Shown: positions 25,643 to 33,928, counted from the stretch's first letter. The stretch: DNA of 64,000 nucleotides from Hyphomicrobiales bacterium (GCA_900468805.1 UEIF01000040.1:1-64000), one strand, 5' to 3'. The notes: generated by a model not told the origin, from the sequence alone. Translations and numbers: made by a program.

Positions 25643-26773
25643 ATGCGCTACGATATCGATGCTGCAATGCTCCAGACGCTGCTTCCGGCTATCGCCGGGG
25701 CCGAGGATGCTCTGGCACGGCTCGATGAAAGGGCAGGCCGTTCGCCGGTGGGGCAGGGCTTTGCCGAGCGCAGCCATTTTTTCGATGCCGCCGGTGCGTT
25801 GTGGGTGGCGGGCGAACTTGTTCATGTTGAAGATCTGGTCTTGCACGACGCCCATATGGACAGCCGTGCGCCGAGCCACGAGCTGACGATCGCCCATTCG
25901 GTGCTGCGCACACGACGGCGGATCGAGACGGCTGATCCCGGCTGGGCGCTCAGCCCGACAGGCCTCGGCGCGCTGAGCGCCAGTACGCTGGAAGGGGAGG
26001 ATAGGGCGCCGGAGGCCGCAGATCTTACATCCCCCGGGCGCGAGGCTGACGATGAGGACGACGAAGCGCCGCTCGCCGCCGAAATCGCCGAACTCGATGC
26101 CCTGCTCGCACGGTCGCAAAGGCTTCTCGATCATCATGCCGGAAAGCCCGGTGCGCAAGAGCCAGCGGAGGCCGCGTCCTCGCAGCGCGATGACGATCCG
26201 CTCGGCCTGTTCGGCGACGATGAATGGAATGAGGAAGAACGGCTTCAGCAATGGCGTGGTCTGATCCCGCTCGTCGAGGAGCTACCGCCCAGTCTGGCGG
26301 CTGCGCTTCTTTTCGACGCCTGGGAGCGGATCGAGCCATTGCGCCGCCAGCATTGGCTCGGCGGCCTGCTGATTGCGAGTAGTCTGCGTGTCAGAGGCAA
26401 GGTCGCCTCGCATCTCTTTTCTTTTTACCCCGGGCTGAAGCAGATCCGCCACGAGCGCCGGCGCTCGCGTGACCGGCTGACGCGCCTGCAGGCCTTTCTC
26501 GATGCAATGCGGGAGAGTGCGGTCACTGGGCTCAAGGAGATCGATCGCCTGTCGCTCGCGCGCACGCAGATGGAGCTGCGCTTTCGCGGCCGCCGCTCGA
26601 ACAGCAGCCTGCCGCAATTGGCAGATTTCGTCCTGTCGCGGCCGATGGTGTCGGCCGCCATGGTCGCTCGCCAACTCTGCGTCACACAGCGCGGCGCACT
26701 GAACCTCATCAACGAGATTGGCATTCGCGAAATCACCGGTCGCGGCCGCTACCGGGCTTGGGGTATCATCTGA
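25643..26773 (+). CDS. DUF1612/HTH DNA-binding protein (RHE_PE00001-type family)
   Basis: A 376-aa protein of a family common on Rhizobium plasmids. The N-terminal portion (DIDAAMLQTLLPAIAGAEDA, SPVGQGFAERSHFFDAAGAL, GELVHVEDLVLHDA) corresponds to the Fic-like/DUF1612 region. An acidic linker follows (EADDEDDEAPLAAEIAELD), then a C-terminal HTH (LSRPMVSAAMVARQLCVTQR, then ALNLINEIGIREITGRGRYR). The start at 25643 (MRYDID) fits the family; the frame is open to 25577. It occupies the place where repC would be expected after repB. Its role is unknown. Confidence 0.75.
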   Translation: MRYDIDAAMLQTLLPAIAGAEDALARLDERAGRSPVGQGFAERSHFFDAAGALWVAGELVHVEDLVLHDAHMDSRAPSHELTIAHSVLRTRRRIETADPGWALSPTGLGALSASTLEGEDRAPEAADLTSPGREADDEDDEAPLAAEIAELDALLARSQRLLDHHAGKPGAQEPAEAASSQRDDDPLGLFGDDEWNEEERLQQWRGLIPLVEELPPSLAAALLFDAWERIEPLRRQHWLGGLLIASSLRVRGKVASHLFSFYPGLKQIRHERRRSRDRLTRLQAFLDAMRESAVTGLKEIDRLSLARTQMELRFRGRRSNSSLPQLADFVLSRPMVSAAMVARQLCVTQRGALNLINEIGIREITGRGRYRAWGII

Positions 26774-27028
26774 TCCGGCGTTGTCAGGTTGTTTGGCGGA
26801 CGCTGAGGCGTAGTTGGTTGCACCCTCAGGTATTTTTAGCTTGAGAATATTTGACCTGGACAAAATAGAATTGACCGCGTCCCTTCGCAGGCATCGGTCC
26901 GCGGTTACGCCATGGCCTTTTCATTGCCTATTGGTACCTCTTCCCTGCAGACAGAATGCTCGCAAGGGAAGCGCGCCTTAACGGTTGGGAGGTAGCTGCT
27001 GGCATAACCAGGTTCCCGTCGGCTGATC
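26774..27028. other. Intergenic stretch beyond the rep region
   Basis: No coding region is recognisable. The segment marks the change from the coherent backbone (nad, cox, moc, cob, rep) to the mosaic region with gene fragments that begins with the ihfB-like remnant. Confidence 0.4.
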
Positions 27029-27166
27029 TCACGACCTCGTCGTTATAAACGACACCGCTCCTAAGCCGCAAAGCTCGACGCGCCGGGCCTGCGCCAGCAT
27101 TTCCACCATCTCGTCGAGGGTTGTGTCGACGATCCGCTCGGCATCGCCGTGGTAACGGCGTTGCGT
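27029..27166 (-). pseudogene. Fragment of an IHF beta/HU-type DNA-bending protein gene
   Basis: The minus frame reads QRRYHGDAERIVDTTLDEMV, then EMLAQARRVELCGLGAVSF, which matches the middle of IHF-beta (DVERIVNTVFDEI, then ALARGDRVELRGFGAFSV). The reading frame then leaves homology at ITTRS and stops. The N-terminal residues and the DNA-binding arm (RNPRTG region) are missing. Only about 46 codons remain, so it is a decayed piece, lying next to an integrase remnant. Confidence 0.65.
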
Positions 27167-27337
27167 AACGCAATCAGGAAAACCAAGCCGGATAATTTTT
27201 GCGCTCCAAGATGCCCCATATTGGAAACGTGGTATCAATCAACTAATTGTTTTTGCAGCGATAACTTGTCCATTGCGTCCATAACCACTATTTATAGCGC
27301 ATACCCCGAGTGTGGGGAAATTGTGGGGAAGGATTGA

Positions 27338-27800
27338 ATGGGGAGCCACACGAAAAACGTCTTAACGGTGAAGAAAATCGAGGCCAAAAAGGCTAGCAAA
27401 CTGCGCGATGGCGGAGGCCTCTATTTGGTTACGAAGGCGTTACTGGATTTTCAGTTACAGTTATGCGGGCCGCCGGCGGGAGATGGGGCTCGGCCCGCTG
27501 CATACGATAGGGCTCGCTGCGGCGCGCGACAAGGCCGATGCTGCCCGCGCGTTGGTGCGTCAAGGTGTTGATCCAGTCGCGGAGCGCAAAGCCGCGCAGG
27601 CAGACGTTCCGAAGAAGATTACATTCGGTGAGTATGCTGACGGTTTCGTCAACTCGGCGGTAAAAGCTGGCCGGTGGCGGGGGGCTCATACGGAAGCGCG
27701 CTGGCGAAACCTGCTCGGGAAACATGCGAAGCCCATTCGCAATAAGCTGCCGTCGGACATCACCAACGCTGACATGGTTCAAATCCTGAAGCCTTTATGG
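27338..27800 (+). pseudogene. Tyrosine recombinase (P4-type integrase) N-terminal remnant, frameshifted
   Basis: Frame 1 from ATG 27338 encodes the arm-binding DUF4102 start (LTVKKIEAKKASKLRDGGGLYLV). The homology continues in another frame from about 27437 (YWIFSYSYAGRRREMGLGPL, then HTIGLAAARDKADAARALVR and ITFGEYADGFV), showing a one-base frameshift. It ends near ILKPLW at 27800. The catalytic domain with the Arg-His-Arg-Tyr residues is absent. The gene is therefore inactive and marks an old integration. No tRNA target gene was seen nearby. Confidence 0.82.
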
Positions 27801-27801
27801 C

Positions 27802-28233
27802 GTGGAGGAGGCTCGCCAACTGCTGCAAGATCTCGGTGTAGACGGAACTGTGCCATTCGCTCATCTGCCGTGCCCGGCTACGCGGTGCGATGACGCCCTT
27901 GTGACCGGCGAACGGTGGGTTGGTGGAGTAAAGCAGCCTAAGCCGACTGACGAGATATCAGCTGCCGCTGGCAAGGAACCCGAATTCGTTCGTCAGGTCG
28001 AAGCGATGTCGTTCGTCGATTATCTACGTCGCCGGCTTGGCAAGCATGCCGAGGTGCTCGACATGGCCGTTACAGATGCTTCCGCAAAGGAGATTGGCGT
28101 GGCAATGGGCCATGCGCCTGCCTACGCCGAGAAACGCGGACCATCTCTCGATGCAGCGATCGATGCGCTGATCGAGATCGACGATACGGCTCGCGGCGAA
28201 ATTCTGCCCGTAGAACAAAAAATCGCAGCCTGA
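27802..28233 (+). CDS. Hypothetical protein, possibly chimeric
   Basis: A GTG-started frame of 143 aa directly after the integrase break. The first 40 residues look like out-of-frame sequence. The rest (EISAAAGKEPEFVRQVEAMS, then EIGVAMGHAPAYAEKRGPSL and DAAIDALIEIDDTARGE) has protein-like composition and is followed by a clear rho-independent terminator at 28287. I recognise no family. The true start may be internal, or the 5' end may be fused by the deletion that truncated the integrase. Confidence 0.4.
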   Translation: MEEARQLLQDLGVDGTVPFAHLPCPATRCDDALVTGERWVGGVKQPKPTDEISAAAGKEPEFVRQVEAMSFVDYLRRRLGKHAEVLDMAVTDASAKEIGVAMGHAPAYAEKRGPSLDAAIDALIEIDDTARGEILPVEQKIAA

Positions 28234-28286
28234 TGTCCGGTCACGGTTAGCGTCGCAGCGTATTATTATGAAGGGTTCAAAACCCA

Positions 28287-28311
28287 ACGGCCGCCTCCTG
28301 CGGCCGTTTTC
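28287..28311 (+). terminator. Rho-independent terminator
   Basis: ACGGCCGC-ctcct-GCGGCCGT, an 8-bp perfect GC-rich stem with a 5-nt loop, followed by TTTC. It is 54 bp after the stop at 28233. Confidence 0.7.
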
Positions 28312-28458
28312 AATTGGGGCGCTGTATTCGAGCGGACGTATAGACTCGCGATCGATGTCGGGACTGCCTCAATACCCATTGCCTGGCGCTGGCTCCTCTC
28401 AACGACGGGCGATCATGCGGCGGGCTCCCTTTGTTGGTTGAGCTCGCCGCTTTCGTTT

Positions 28459-28575
28459 CTAGACAGCCACCCGCCGAGCTGCCTTATCGCATGCCTTCCG
28501 ATCATTTCCATATTGATCGATGATCTTCTGTGCATCCTCGATGTCAATGCGGTGCTTCTTGGCTAAGGAGGCTTC
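28459..28575 (-). pseudogene. Truncated DUF3606-type small protein copy
   Basis: The minus frame reads EASLAKKHRIDIEDAQKII, then DQYGNDRKACDKAARRVAV and a stop. It aligns with the end of the intact DUF3606 protein just upstream (AYFAKKHGLSKDDAERIIKR, then HGPERDACDKAANRLK). No start codon or N-terminal half remains between it and the preceding stop, so it is the 3' half of a tandem duplicate. It is too short for normal gene finding. The rest of 28312-28458 shows nothing. Confidence 0.6.
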
Positions 28576-28585
28576 GCAATGAGTG

Positions 28586-28768
28586 CTATTTCAGCCGATT
28601 AGCGGCTTTATCGCACGCATCACGCTCTGGTCCGTGCCGCTTGATAATTCGTTCAGCATCGTCTTTGCTCAGTCCGTGCTTCTTAGCGAAGTACGCGACC
28701 TCGTAAGGTTCCTCGACCGCAACCTTTTTACGGTCTGATGCGCCACGTTTCGTCTTGTCGTCTGCCAT
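28586..28768 (-). CDS. DUF3606 domain small protein
   Basis: A 60-aa, highly charged protein beginning MADDKTKRGASDRKKVAVEE and continuing with a short helical motif (AYFAKKHGLSKDDAERIIKR) typical of DUF3606, a small domain of unknown function frequent in rhizobia. ATG at 28768 has AGAGGAGA upstream, a strong ribosome-binding site that supports this start over the longer frame. Divergent from the HNH gene, with 20 bp between start codons. Confidence 0.72.
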   Translation of the reverse strand: MADDKTKRGASDRKKVAVEEPYEVAYFAKKHGLSKDDAERIIKRHGPERDACDKAANRLK

Positions 28769-28788
28769 AGTCGTCTTCTCCTCTTGCG

Positions 28789-29217
28789 ATGGAAGAACGT
28801 TCAATGGACTCTCGGGTTCCAGATCGGCGCAGCGTGGAAGCTGCGGCCTACAGAAAGCTCTATCGAACTGCCGCGTGGCGTGGCATCCGACGTCAACAGC
28901 TGTCGCAGTCTCCACTTTGTGAATGGTGTTTGGAATCCGAAACAATCACCGAGGCGACAGAGGTGCACCATGCTGAAGCGCATCGAGGAAATCTTGACCT
29001 CTTCTATTCCGGACCATTCGTTTCAACATGCAAACCATGTCACGCATCGCGTGGTCAGCGCGAAGACCTCGGGCAGACAGTCGTCCGGTTCGGGCCGGAC
29101 AACTGCCGGGTAGCAGAGGCCCGATCCCTCGTGCTGACCGGGCCTCCCCATTGCCACCTCCTCAGAGCTGAGCATGGCGGCGGGCCACGTACCTTGAACA
29201 TTGAATATCGTCAATAA
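28789..29217 (+). CDS. HNH endonuclease-like protein (phage type)
   Basis: A 142-aa protein with an HNH nuclease core: YRKLYRTAAWRGIRRQQL, CEWCLE (zinc Cys pair), EVHHAEAHRGNLDLF (the H-H of the active site) and CKPCHASRGQRE (second Cys pair and final His). This order matches HNH proteins found next to phage terminase genes. It could belong to a lost prophage, since no terminase or capsid gene follows. A terminator lies immediately after the stop. Confidence 0.75.
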   Translation: MEERSMDSRVPDRRSVEAAAYRKLYRTAAWRGIRRQQLSQSPLCEWCLESETITEATEVHHAEAHRGNLDLFYSGPFVSTCKPCHASRGQREDLGQTVVRFGPDNCRVAEARSLVLTGPPHCHLLRAEHGGGPRTLNIEYRQ

Positions 29218-29220
29218 CTG

Positions 29221-29243
29221 GCCGCTCTTTCGGGCGGCTTTTT
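29221..29243 (+). terminator. Rho-independent terminator after the HNH gene
   Basis: GCCGC and GCGGC arms with an 8-nt loop followed by TTTTT, starting 4 bp after the HNH gene stop. Confidence 0.65.
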
Positions 29244-29289
29244 CGCGTGCGCATAACATTCGCATTGGAAGAGCAGGGCAGAGACAGGG

Positions 29290-29916
29290 ATGGCAGATGA
29301 CATGAGCAACACCAGTGACGCCCACCGGACTTACACGGACGCCATCACTGCCCAGTTGGGCGAGCGGGTCACCAATCTCGGGCGCCGGCAGACGGATCTC
29401 GAGACTGAGGTTCGATCCGGCTTCAAGAAGATCGACACGGCCGTCACGTCGCTCGCAAACGAGACCCGCGCGTCGCTCGCCGCCCTGTCGACGAATCTTG
29501 CCGAGCGCAACAAGCCGCAATGGCAGGCGCTGGGGGTGGCGCTGACGTTCGCGTCAATGCTGGGCGGCTTGGCATACCTGCCGATCCGAGAGGCAACCAG
29601 CGACCTAAAGGCGTCCGTCAACATCCTGGCTGACAAGATGGTGACGCAGCAGGAATTGGAGTGGCGCACTACACGATCGGCCGAGGATCGCGCCAGGACT
29701 GACGCCGCCGTCAAGGATCTACGCGATGCCCAAGTGCCGCAGGAGGAGCTCGACCGCTTGTTCGGCAGCTACGACCAACGGTTCACCGATCAGCAGCGAC
29801 AGATGGACGAGCTGAAACGCGCCCAAGGAAGCGTCTCCAGCCCACGCGATGTGATATTGAACTATGGTGAGCGACTGGACCGGCTTGAGCGTCGGCGCTC
29901 AAATGATGGAGGATGA
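29290..29916 (+). CDS. Hypothetical coiled-coil protein with one membrane segment
   Basis: A 208-aa protein. The N-terminal half is a predicted coiled coil (AITAQLGERVTNLGRRQTDL), one hydrophobic segment spans about residues 77-98 (WQALGVALTFASMLGGLAYL), and a second helical, charged C-terminal part follows. The layout resembles accessory proteins of phage lysis or tail modules in rhizobial prophages, but no family is recognised. ATG at 29290 is preceded by an AGGG-containing purine stretch. It follows the HNH gene and may share its phage origin. Confidence 0.55.
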   Translation: MADDMSNTSDAHRTYTDAITAQLGERVTNLGRRQTDLETEVRSGFKKIDTAVTSLANETRASLAALSTNLAERNKPQWQALGVALTFASMLGGLAYLPIREATSDLKASVNILADKMVTQQELEWRTTRSAEDRARTDAAVKDLRDAQVPQEELDRLFGSYDQRFTDQQRQMDELKRAQGSVSSPRDVILNYGERLDRLERRRSNDGG

Positions 29917-30042
29917 ACCCCACCTGATTTACGCTGGCGTACCGCCAAACCCTAAGCCGCATGTTTAGATGACGGTGCATTGGGGCTGATTGAAAGTTCA
30001 GTTGCCAGTTGTGTAATTTGGCTGGTTAGGCATAGTCGCAGC

Positions 30043-30648
30043 ATGCTTGATCTATCGTTTCCTTGGCCCATTGGTCCCGTCCCAATAGCCCTGACCGCCT
30101 GGGTGTTATACGGGCTCTACCGTGCTGTTGTGACCCGAGACGGACTTACGTCGGTGTCGGCAGTTTCAGTACTCGGGCTGGTCGCGTTTCTGGCTGCAGC
30201 CATTGCCCAGATGGTTGAACCCGCTATCGATCAAATTTTGGTGATTATGCTTGCCCAGTTTCTTGGAACGGCTGTGTGCTTCCTGTTCGGCAAGCTACTT
30301 TTGTCTGTTCAAAAGACGAAGCCGGAGCTGTCTCTCAAGCGCCTTGAGGCAAGAGTGTTGTTCCGCAGCATTGCCGCCGCTCTTGGCGGCCTCGTCGTGT
30401 TTGACGGGGTTTTGTTTTTATTCCCTGATGCCGGCAAGTGCGACCATTTCACGGGGTACATGGCAGACAAATGCGCCGCTCAGGAACTGTTCTTCGGAAT
30501 CCATGATGCTCCACTGATGACTTATCTCGCGGTTCTTCTCGGCGTTCCTTTTCTGGCTTCCCTTGTTGTATTCGCGTGGGTGCAGTTCAAGACCGCCGGC
30601 ACTCCAAAAAGGGCCGAACCGGGCTCCGAAAATAATGCTGGCGGTTGA
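30043..30648 (+). CDS. Hypothetical multi-pass membrane protein
   Basis: A 201-aa protein with about five hydrophobic segments (near residues 8-27, 37-58, 63-87, 104-124, 159-182) and two Cys in the loop KCDHFTGYMADKCAAQELFF. ATG at 30043 is preferred; the TTG at 29980 would add 21 less hydrophobic residues. No family is recognised. Base composition is more AT-rich than the cob/nad backbone, which fits a foreign origin. Confidence 0.5.
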   Translation: MLDLSFPWPIGPVPIALTAWVLYGLYRAVVTRDGLTSVSAVSVLGLVAFLAAAIAQMVEPAIDQILVIMLAQFLGTAVCFLFGKLLLSVQKTKPELSLKRLEARVLFRSIAAALGGLVVFDGVLFLFPDAGKCDHFTGYMADKCAAQELFFGIHDAPLMTYLAVLLGVPFLASLVVFAWVQFKTAGTPKRAEPGSENNAGG

Positions 30649-30708
30649 GATCAAGTGGGCCCAAATGCAGCTATCAAGCTTTTGTGCCGACAATCAGATC
30701 AAGGTCAA

Positions 30709-31308
30709 TCAGTTGCCCCAGCCAATTTCAAATCGATCAAAGCGAACCTCGCTCATCGGCTGGTTGGAAGGGTCTAGCCTTACAGAACGAAGAACGAGAC
30801 GAAGCTCAGGGGAATAATATTGTTCGAAAATTATCGGAGGTAATCCGGTCAATTCCAGACGGCTATTGATGGCCCAAGCTTTGTACGAACAACCTGCAAT
30901 AGTTTCCTCTCCCCAGCCGTCGAACCTAATAAAAGTCGTACCCGAAACGGACTCTTGGTCATTGAGGAAAAGCGTAGTGTCAGACTGCCAATTCTTCTTC
31001 TGTGGTAGATCGTCCAACGCAATCGCATTCGCGTATTTCAGTTCTTGCTCGGTGGCACCAACTCTCTTTTCGACGAGCAAGGGATGCAGATATACAGCCG
31101 ACACTGGCTGCAGCGAGTGGTTACTCTCCATCAGTCGCTGTTCGGTGAGGCCTGGACCGTTCGGCTTGTAGAATACGGAATAGAAAGGCACTGTTCTGGT
31201 CAGCAGCACGCCCTGTTTGGTCTCATTGGCGGTTAAGCAATTGCTAAAGGCTGGCGCTGCCAAGGCCATTCCAACCAGTAGCGACAAACTTCTTAACACG
31301 ATCGACAT
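30709..31308 (-). CDS. Hypothetical secreted protein
   Basis: A 199-aa protein with a clear Sec signal peptide (IVLRSLSLLVGMALAAPAFS, cleavage near residue 22) and four Cys-poor domains with no membrane segment afterwards. Two Cys (NCLTAN and AGCSYKAW) could form a disulfide in the periplasm. I recognise no family. It ends 60 bp after and convergent to the preceding membrane-protein gene. Confidence 0.55.
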   Translation of the reverse strand: MSIVLRSLSLLVGMALAAPAFSNCLTANETKQGVLLTRTVPFYSVFYKPNGPGLTEQRLMESNHSLQPVSAVYLHPLLVEKRVGATEQELKYANAIALDDLPQKKNWQSDTTLFLNDQESVSGTTFIRFDGWGEETIAGCSYKAWAINSRLELTGLPPIIFEQYYSPELRLVLRSVRLDPSNQPMSEVRFDRFEIGWGN

Positions 31309-31468
31309 TCCTGATACTCCCCCACCAAATCCGCGACCATGGTGCTCGGCGAAACTACTCCATCTTAGTCAAGCGGTCCCATCCACTTCACCATTTTCGT
31401 CTAGCTCATCGACCGCAGCCTTTGGTGAGTTGGTGGGAGGACATCGAGCACTGAGAAAAGCAACAATC

Positions 31469-31865
31469 TCAGTAGGGTGGGGATGGACGCTTGTGGCCAC
31501 CCCTTGAAGAGGGAAGCGGCAACTTCTCCTTTCTAGCGATAGAGAGCGTTTTTCCCTTCGCGTCCAGTGCCTTGGCTGTCCAACGGTAGAATCGGCTGCT
31601 AAACGGCGGGCACGGAAAGTTGTACTGGAATGTCCCGTGGGGCATTTCTCTCCGGGCGTAATCGGGCCTCGCGAGACCCCGAAAGAACTCGCCAGCGTTC
31701 GCGGTATCCCCAACAATATCAAACTTGACTGTTCCTTCGGGAGAACGTGATCGGCGGAGATTTGCCGTCAACGCATTCCTTGTTCCAATGATATGATATC
31801 GTCATCTCTGCATTCGCCGTGCCGGCGGTCGCGACGGCAACTAGTATAGCAGTTAAAAATCGCAA
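31469..31865 (-). pseudogene. Secreted hypothetical protein gene with a frameshift
   Basis: A TTG start at 31865 with GGAG eight bases upstream begins a signal peptide (LRFLTAILVAVATAGTANA) and mature start EMTISYHWNKECVDGKSPP. That frame stops soon after SRRNSQV. The downstream frame (SPEGTVKFDIVGDTANAGEF, then ending near 31469) continues naturally if one base is inserted or lost near 31736, within the overlapping TTCTCCCGAAGG. So this is one about 130-aa secreted protein broken by a frameshift, or a sequencing slip. No family is recognised. Confidence 0.55.
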
Positions 31866-31992
31866 TATATTATCTCCAAGTTGAGTTCGGCTTTTATTCT
31901 TGAGGCATGTCTTTAGGCACGCTGGAACTTAACTCTTCGTTGCGAGTTACACGCGCGGACCGTGCATCCGGGGGATTGAAGCCTTGACCCCA

Positions 31993-32448
31993 CTAAAGTC
32001 GGCTGTGCGGTCCACCCAGTCCTTGGTTCCAGCTCAACCCGCCGTCGACGCCGAGTCTTAAAGACGATTCGCTCGGAGCTCGACATTTTGGATAGGTCAT
32101 CGCTCCTGCAAACCCAATGCTCGCAAGAACAGCGAGGTTGGTAACGTACGGAAGAATACGTTTCCTTGGTGGCTTCTTTCTCTGCCCAACAACTGCCAGC
32201 GGACCGTATGGTCCTTCCCTGTTTGCGGAATAGTACAAATAGCCGATTACCATGTGGAGCAGCACTGACAACGTGGCCATGGACAACCATAGAAGGCCGC
32301 CGGTTAGGTAACTCGCTCCGCAGTTCGCGAACGTAAGAGCAATATCGATATGCGTTGAAGCAAGGTAAATCTCCCTCACCGGAAAGAATGCAATCCCTGA
32401 AACAACCAAGTAGTAAATGGCTACGGCTTTCCCCTTCCAAATGCTCAT
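31993..32448 (-). CDS. Hypothetical membrane protein
   Basis: A 151-aa protein, start at 32448 (MSIWKGKAV), with about four hydrophobic stretches (near residues 8-26, 33-52, 54-75, 103-119) and a basic loop RKKPPRKR before the last. The upstream in-frame extension to 32553 is hydrophilic and lacks a good ribosome-binding site. No family is recognised. Confidence 0.45.
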   Translation of the reverse strand: MSIWKGKAVAIYYLVVSGIAFFPVREIYLASTHIDIALTFANCGASYLTGGLLWLSMATLSVLLHMVIGYLYYSANREGPYGPLAVVGQRKKPPRKRILPYVTNLAVLASIGFAGAMTYPKCRAPSESSLRLGVDGGLSWNQGLGGPHSRL

Positions 32449-32583
32449 TTTTAATCGGCCTAATCTGCAGCTTGCTCTATCGCCAAGTCGTTTGGCATCA
32501 GCTTCATCCCCGGTTGGAATATTCCCTTTAATGCTATGATCCGCAACCGACACAAGGCTTGAGAACGCCGATCAAAGCCAACA

Positions 32584-32838
32584 CTACGCCGAGTAGTATG
32601 AACGACGACGTCGCACCCAAACAGGCCAGTGAATGAGGAACTTCTGTCTCGGTGTTGCCCAGTCCTCATCATGATCTGGAAACTCAGATCGCTTGAGCTT
32701 CGGGCCGAAGTCTTTGCTGAAATCAAATCCATTTCTAAAGTAGAATATGAACGACCGGATATACCAATACCAGTTGTAGGCGCAAAAGCCGCCCACGAAG
32801 CACAGGAGAATCCAAAGCACGAGATTGTCTTCGCTCAA
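32584..32838 (-). CDS. Small membrane protein
   Basis: An 84-aa protein with one strong N-terminal membrane helix (LVLWILLCFVGGFCAYNWYW) followed by an aromatic and charged cytoplasmic tail. The start is TTG directly after the TGA of the upstream gene, implying translational coupling with the 32839-33123 protein. No family is recognised. Confidence 0.45.
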   Translation of the reverse strand: MSEDNLVLWILLCFVGGFCAYNWYWYIRSFIFYFRNGFDFSKDFGPKLKRSEFPDHDEDWATPRQKFLIHWPVWVRRRRSYYSA

Positions 32839-33123
32839 TCAAGCTTCCCCATCGACATCGCTATCTTTCTCCAGTTCGCGCACCGGCAGATAGGTGTTTT
32901 TCTCCATCCACTCCCGGACGACATATCTGATAGTGTGTTCTCGCGTCAGCCCGATCTCGCTGCACAGGCTCCGGACTGCGTCTTCCATGTCCGCATCGAG
33001 GGCAATGGACCTGGCATTGCGAACCACCAGGGCGGCCCTGCGCAGCATGATCTGCAAATCTCGCGTGGAAATGTCCTCTATCCGGTTGGCGGCGTCTTCG
33101 AGCAGGCTGGCTGTGTCGGACAT
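32839..33123 (-). CDS. Small RHH/HTH-like protein, paralogue A
   Basis: A 94-aa, mainly helical protein (ASLLEDAANRIEDISTRDLQ, then IMLRRAALVVRNA and LTREHTIRYVVREWMEKNTY). It is clearly paralogous to the protein at 34139-34429: same length, with LLEDAANRI, LQIMLRRAAL, EKNTYLPV and an acidic DGxA tail shared. The C-terminal half resembles a small DNA-binding or antitoxin-like fold, but no named family is recognised. It sits in a short minus-strand operon after two HTH genes. Confidence 0.6.
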   Translation of the reverse strand: MSDTASLLEDAANRIEDISTRDLQIMLRRAALVVRNARSIALDADMEDAVRSLCSEIGLTREHTIRYVVREWMEKNTYLPVRELEKDSDVDGEA

Positions 33124-33129
33124 TTTCTC

Positions 33130-33345
33130 TCACTCATGTCCCCGCCCGCGGTATGTCTGAGGGATGCCAGCTGCCTCATGGCATTGCGCAAGCGTCTCAA
33201 GCCATGCAGCCAATCCAGCCGGCACTTCAGTATTCCCGGCTTCCAGCGCTTCCACCCACGACAGATCGCATTGCAGCGCGCTAGCAAGATTTATCGGCGT
33301 CCAGCGGATGTGCAGAAGGCATTCAGTGAAACGAGCAGGGGTCAT
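33130..33345 (-). CDS. Small HTH protein (phage regulator-like)
   Basis: A 71-aa protein starting MTPARFTECLLHIRWTPINL and continuing LASALQCDLSWVEALEAGNT with VPAGLAAWLETLAQCH, a helix-turn-helix pattern seen in small XRE-like regulators of rhizobial and methylobacterial mobile elements. Start at 33345. It overlaps the gene upstream by 23 bp and ends 6 bp before the next, so it belongs to a four-gene operon (33712 to 32584). Confidence 0.6.
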   Translation of the reverse strand: MTPARFTECLLHIRWTPINLASALQCDLSWVEALEAGNTEVPAGLAAWLETLAQCHEAAGIPQTYRGRGHE

Positions 33346-33712
33346 GGTGGGCTCCGGTTCGAGATTTATCCAACACAGTGGCACCGCTCACGTGCATGTC
33401 AATCAAACGGTCATCGTATCGGACTGTACGCGGCCGAAGATGTCCTTTCGGGACTGAGGACAAGCTGAAAGCGGCGAGGGCGCCTGTCCGAATTGCCGTT
33501 AGCCGCTCGCGCCTGCCGGTCTTCGTTTCTTCCTCTAGCAGGAGCGGGATGTCGTCGACCGATATCAGCATCGACCGGCCGATCTTCTTGGCTATGCCTA
33601 AGCGCCTGGCCTTCTCCCACACGGCGCGCGCAGTGATGTGTGCGCCGCTGGCCGCTTTAATGCGCTCGGCGATCTGTTGCGGAGTTCGGAGGTTGTCGAG
33701 AAGGTCTGTCAT
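33323..33712 (-). CDS. HTH-domain protein
   Basis: A 129-aa protein beginning MTDLLDNLRTPQQIAERIKA with ARAVWEKARRLGIAKKIGRS and MLISVDDIPLLLEE. The excisionase/MerR-like winged helix of about 65 residues is convincing; the C-terminal part is less conserved-looking. ATG at 33712 is chosen because the helix starts there; upstream in-frame residues look non-coding. It heads the operon with the 71-aa HTH protein and paralogue A. Confidence 0.5.
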   Translation of the reverse strand: MTDLLDNLRTPQQIAERIKAASGAHITARAVWEKARRLGIAKKIGRSMLISVDDIPLLLEEETKTGRRERLTAIRTGALAAFSLSSVPKGHLRPRTVRYDDRLIDMHVSGATVLDKSRTGAHHDPCSFH

Positions 33713-33928
33713 TGGCCACCAATTGCCACACGGATCGCCGGCGGCGCTCACGCCGAAAGCAATTCTGATCCTCTTGATGTGGTGGATAGCCGGGATGGCC
33801 TGTGCGGATTGGTGGGCCGCAGTTAGAAGGTACTGAGGCGAACTGGAGCGGTCAAGTCGTGGGTACCCTTGCATCCAGACGACCGAGCGACATCTTGTGC
33901 ATAGGCGCAGCGACGACGGAAATAGACG

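Noticed and set aside
27000..29300. tRNA gene as integrase target site
   Set aside because: No cloverleaf-like sequence with CCA end or T-loop GTTCRA pattern was found near the integrase remnant.
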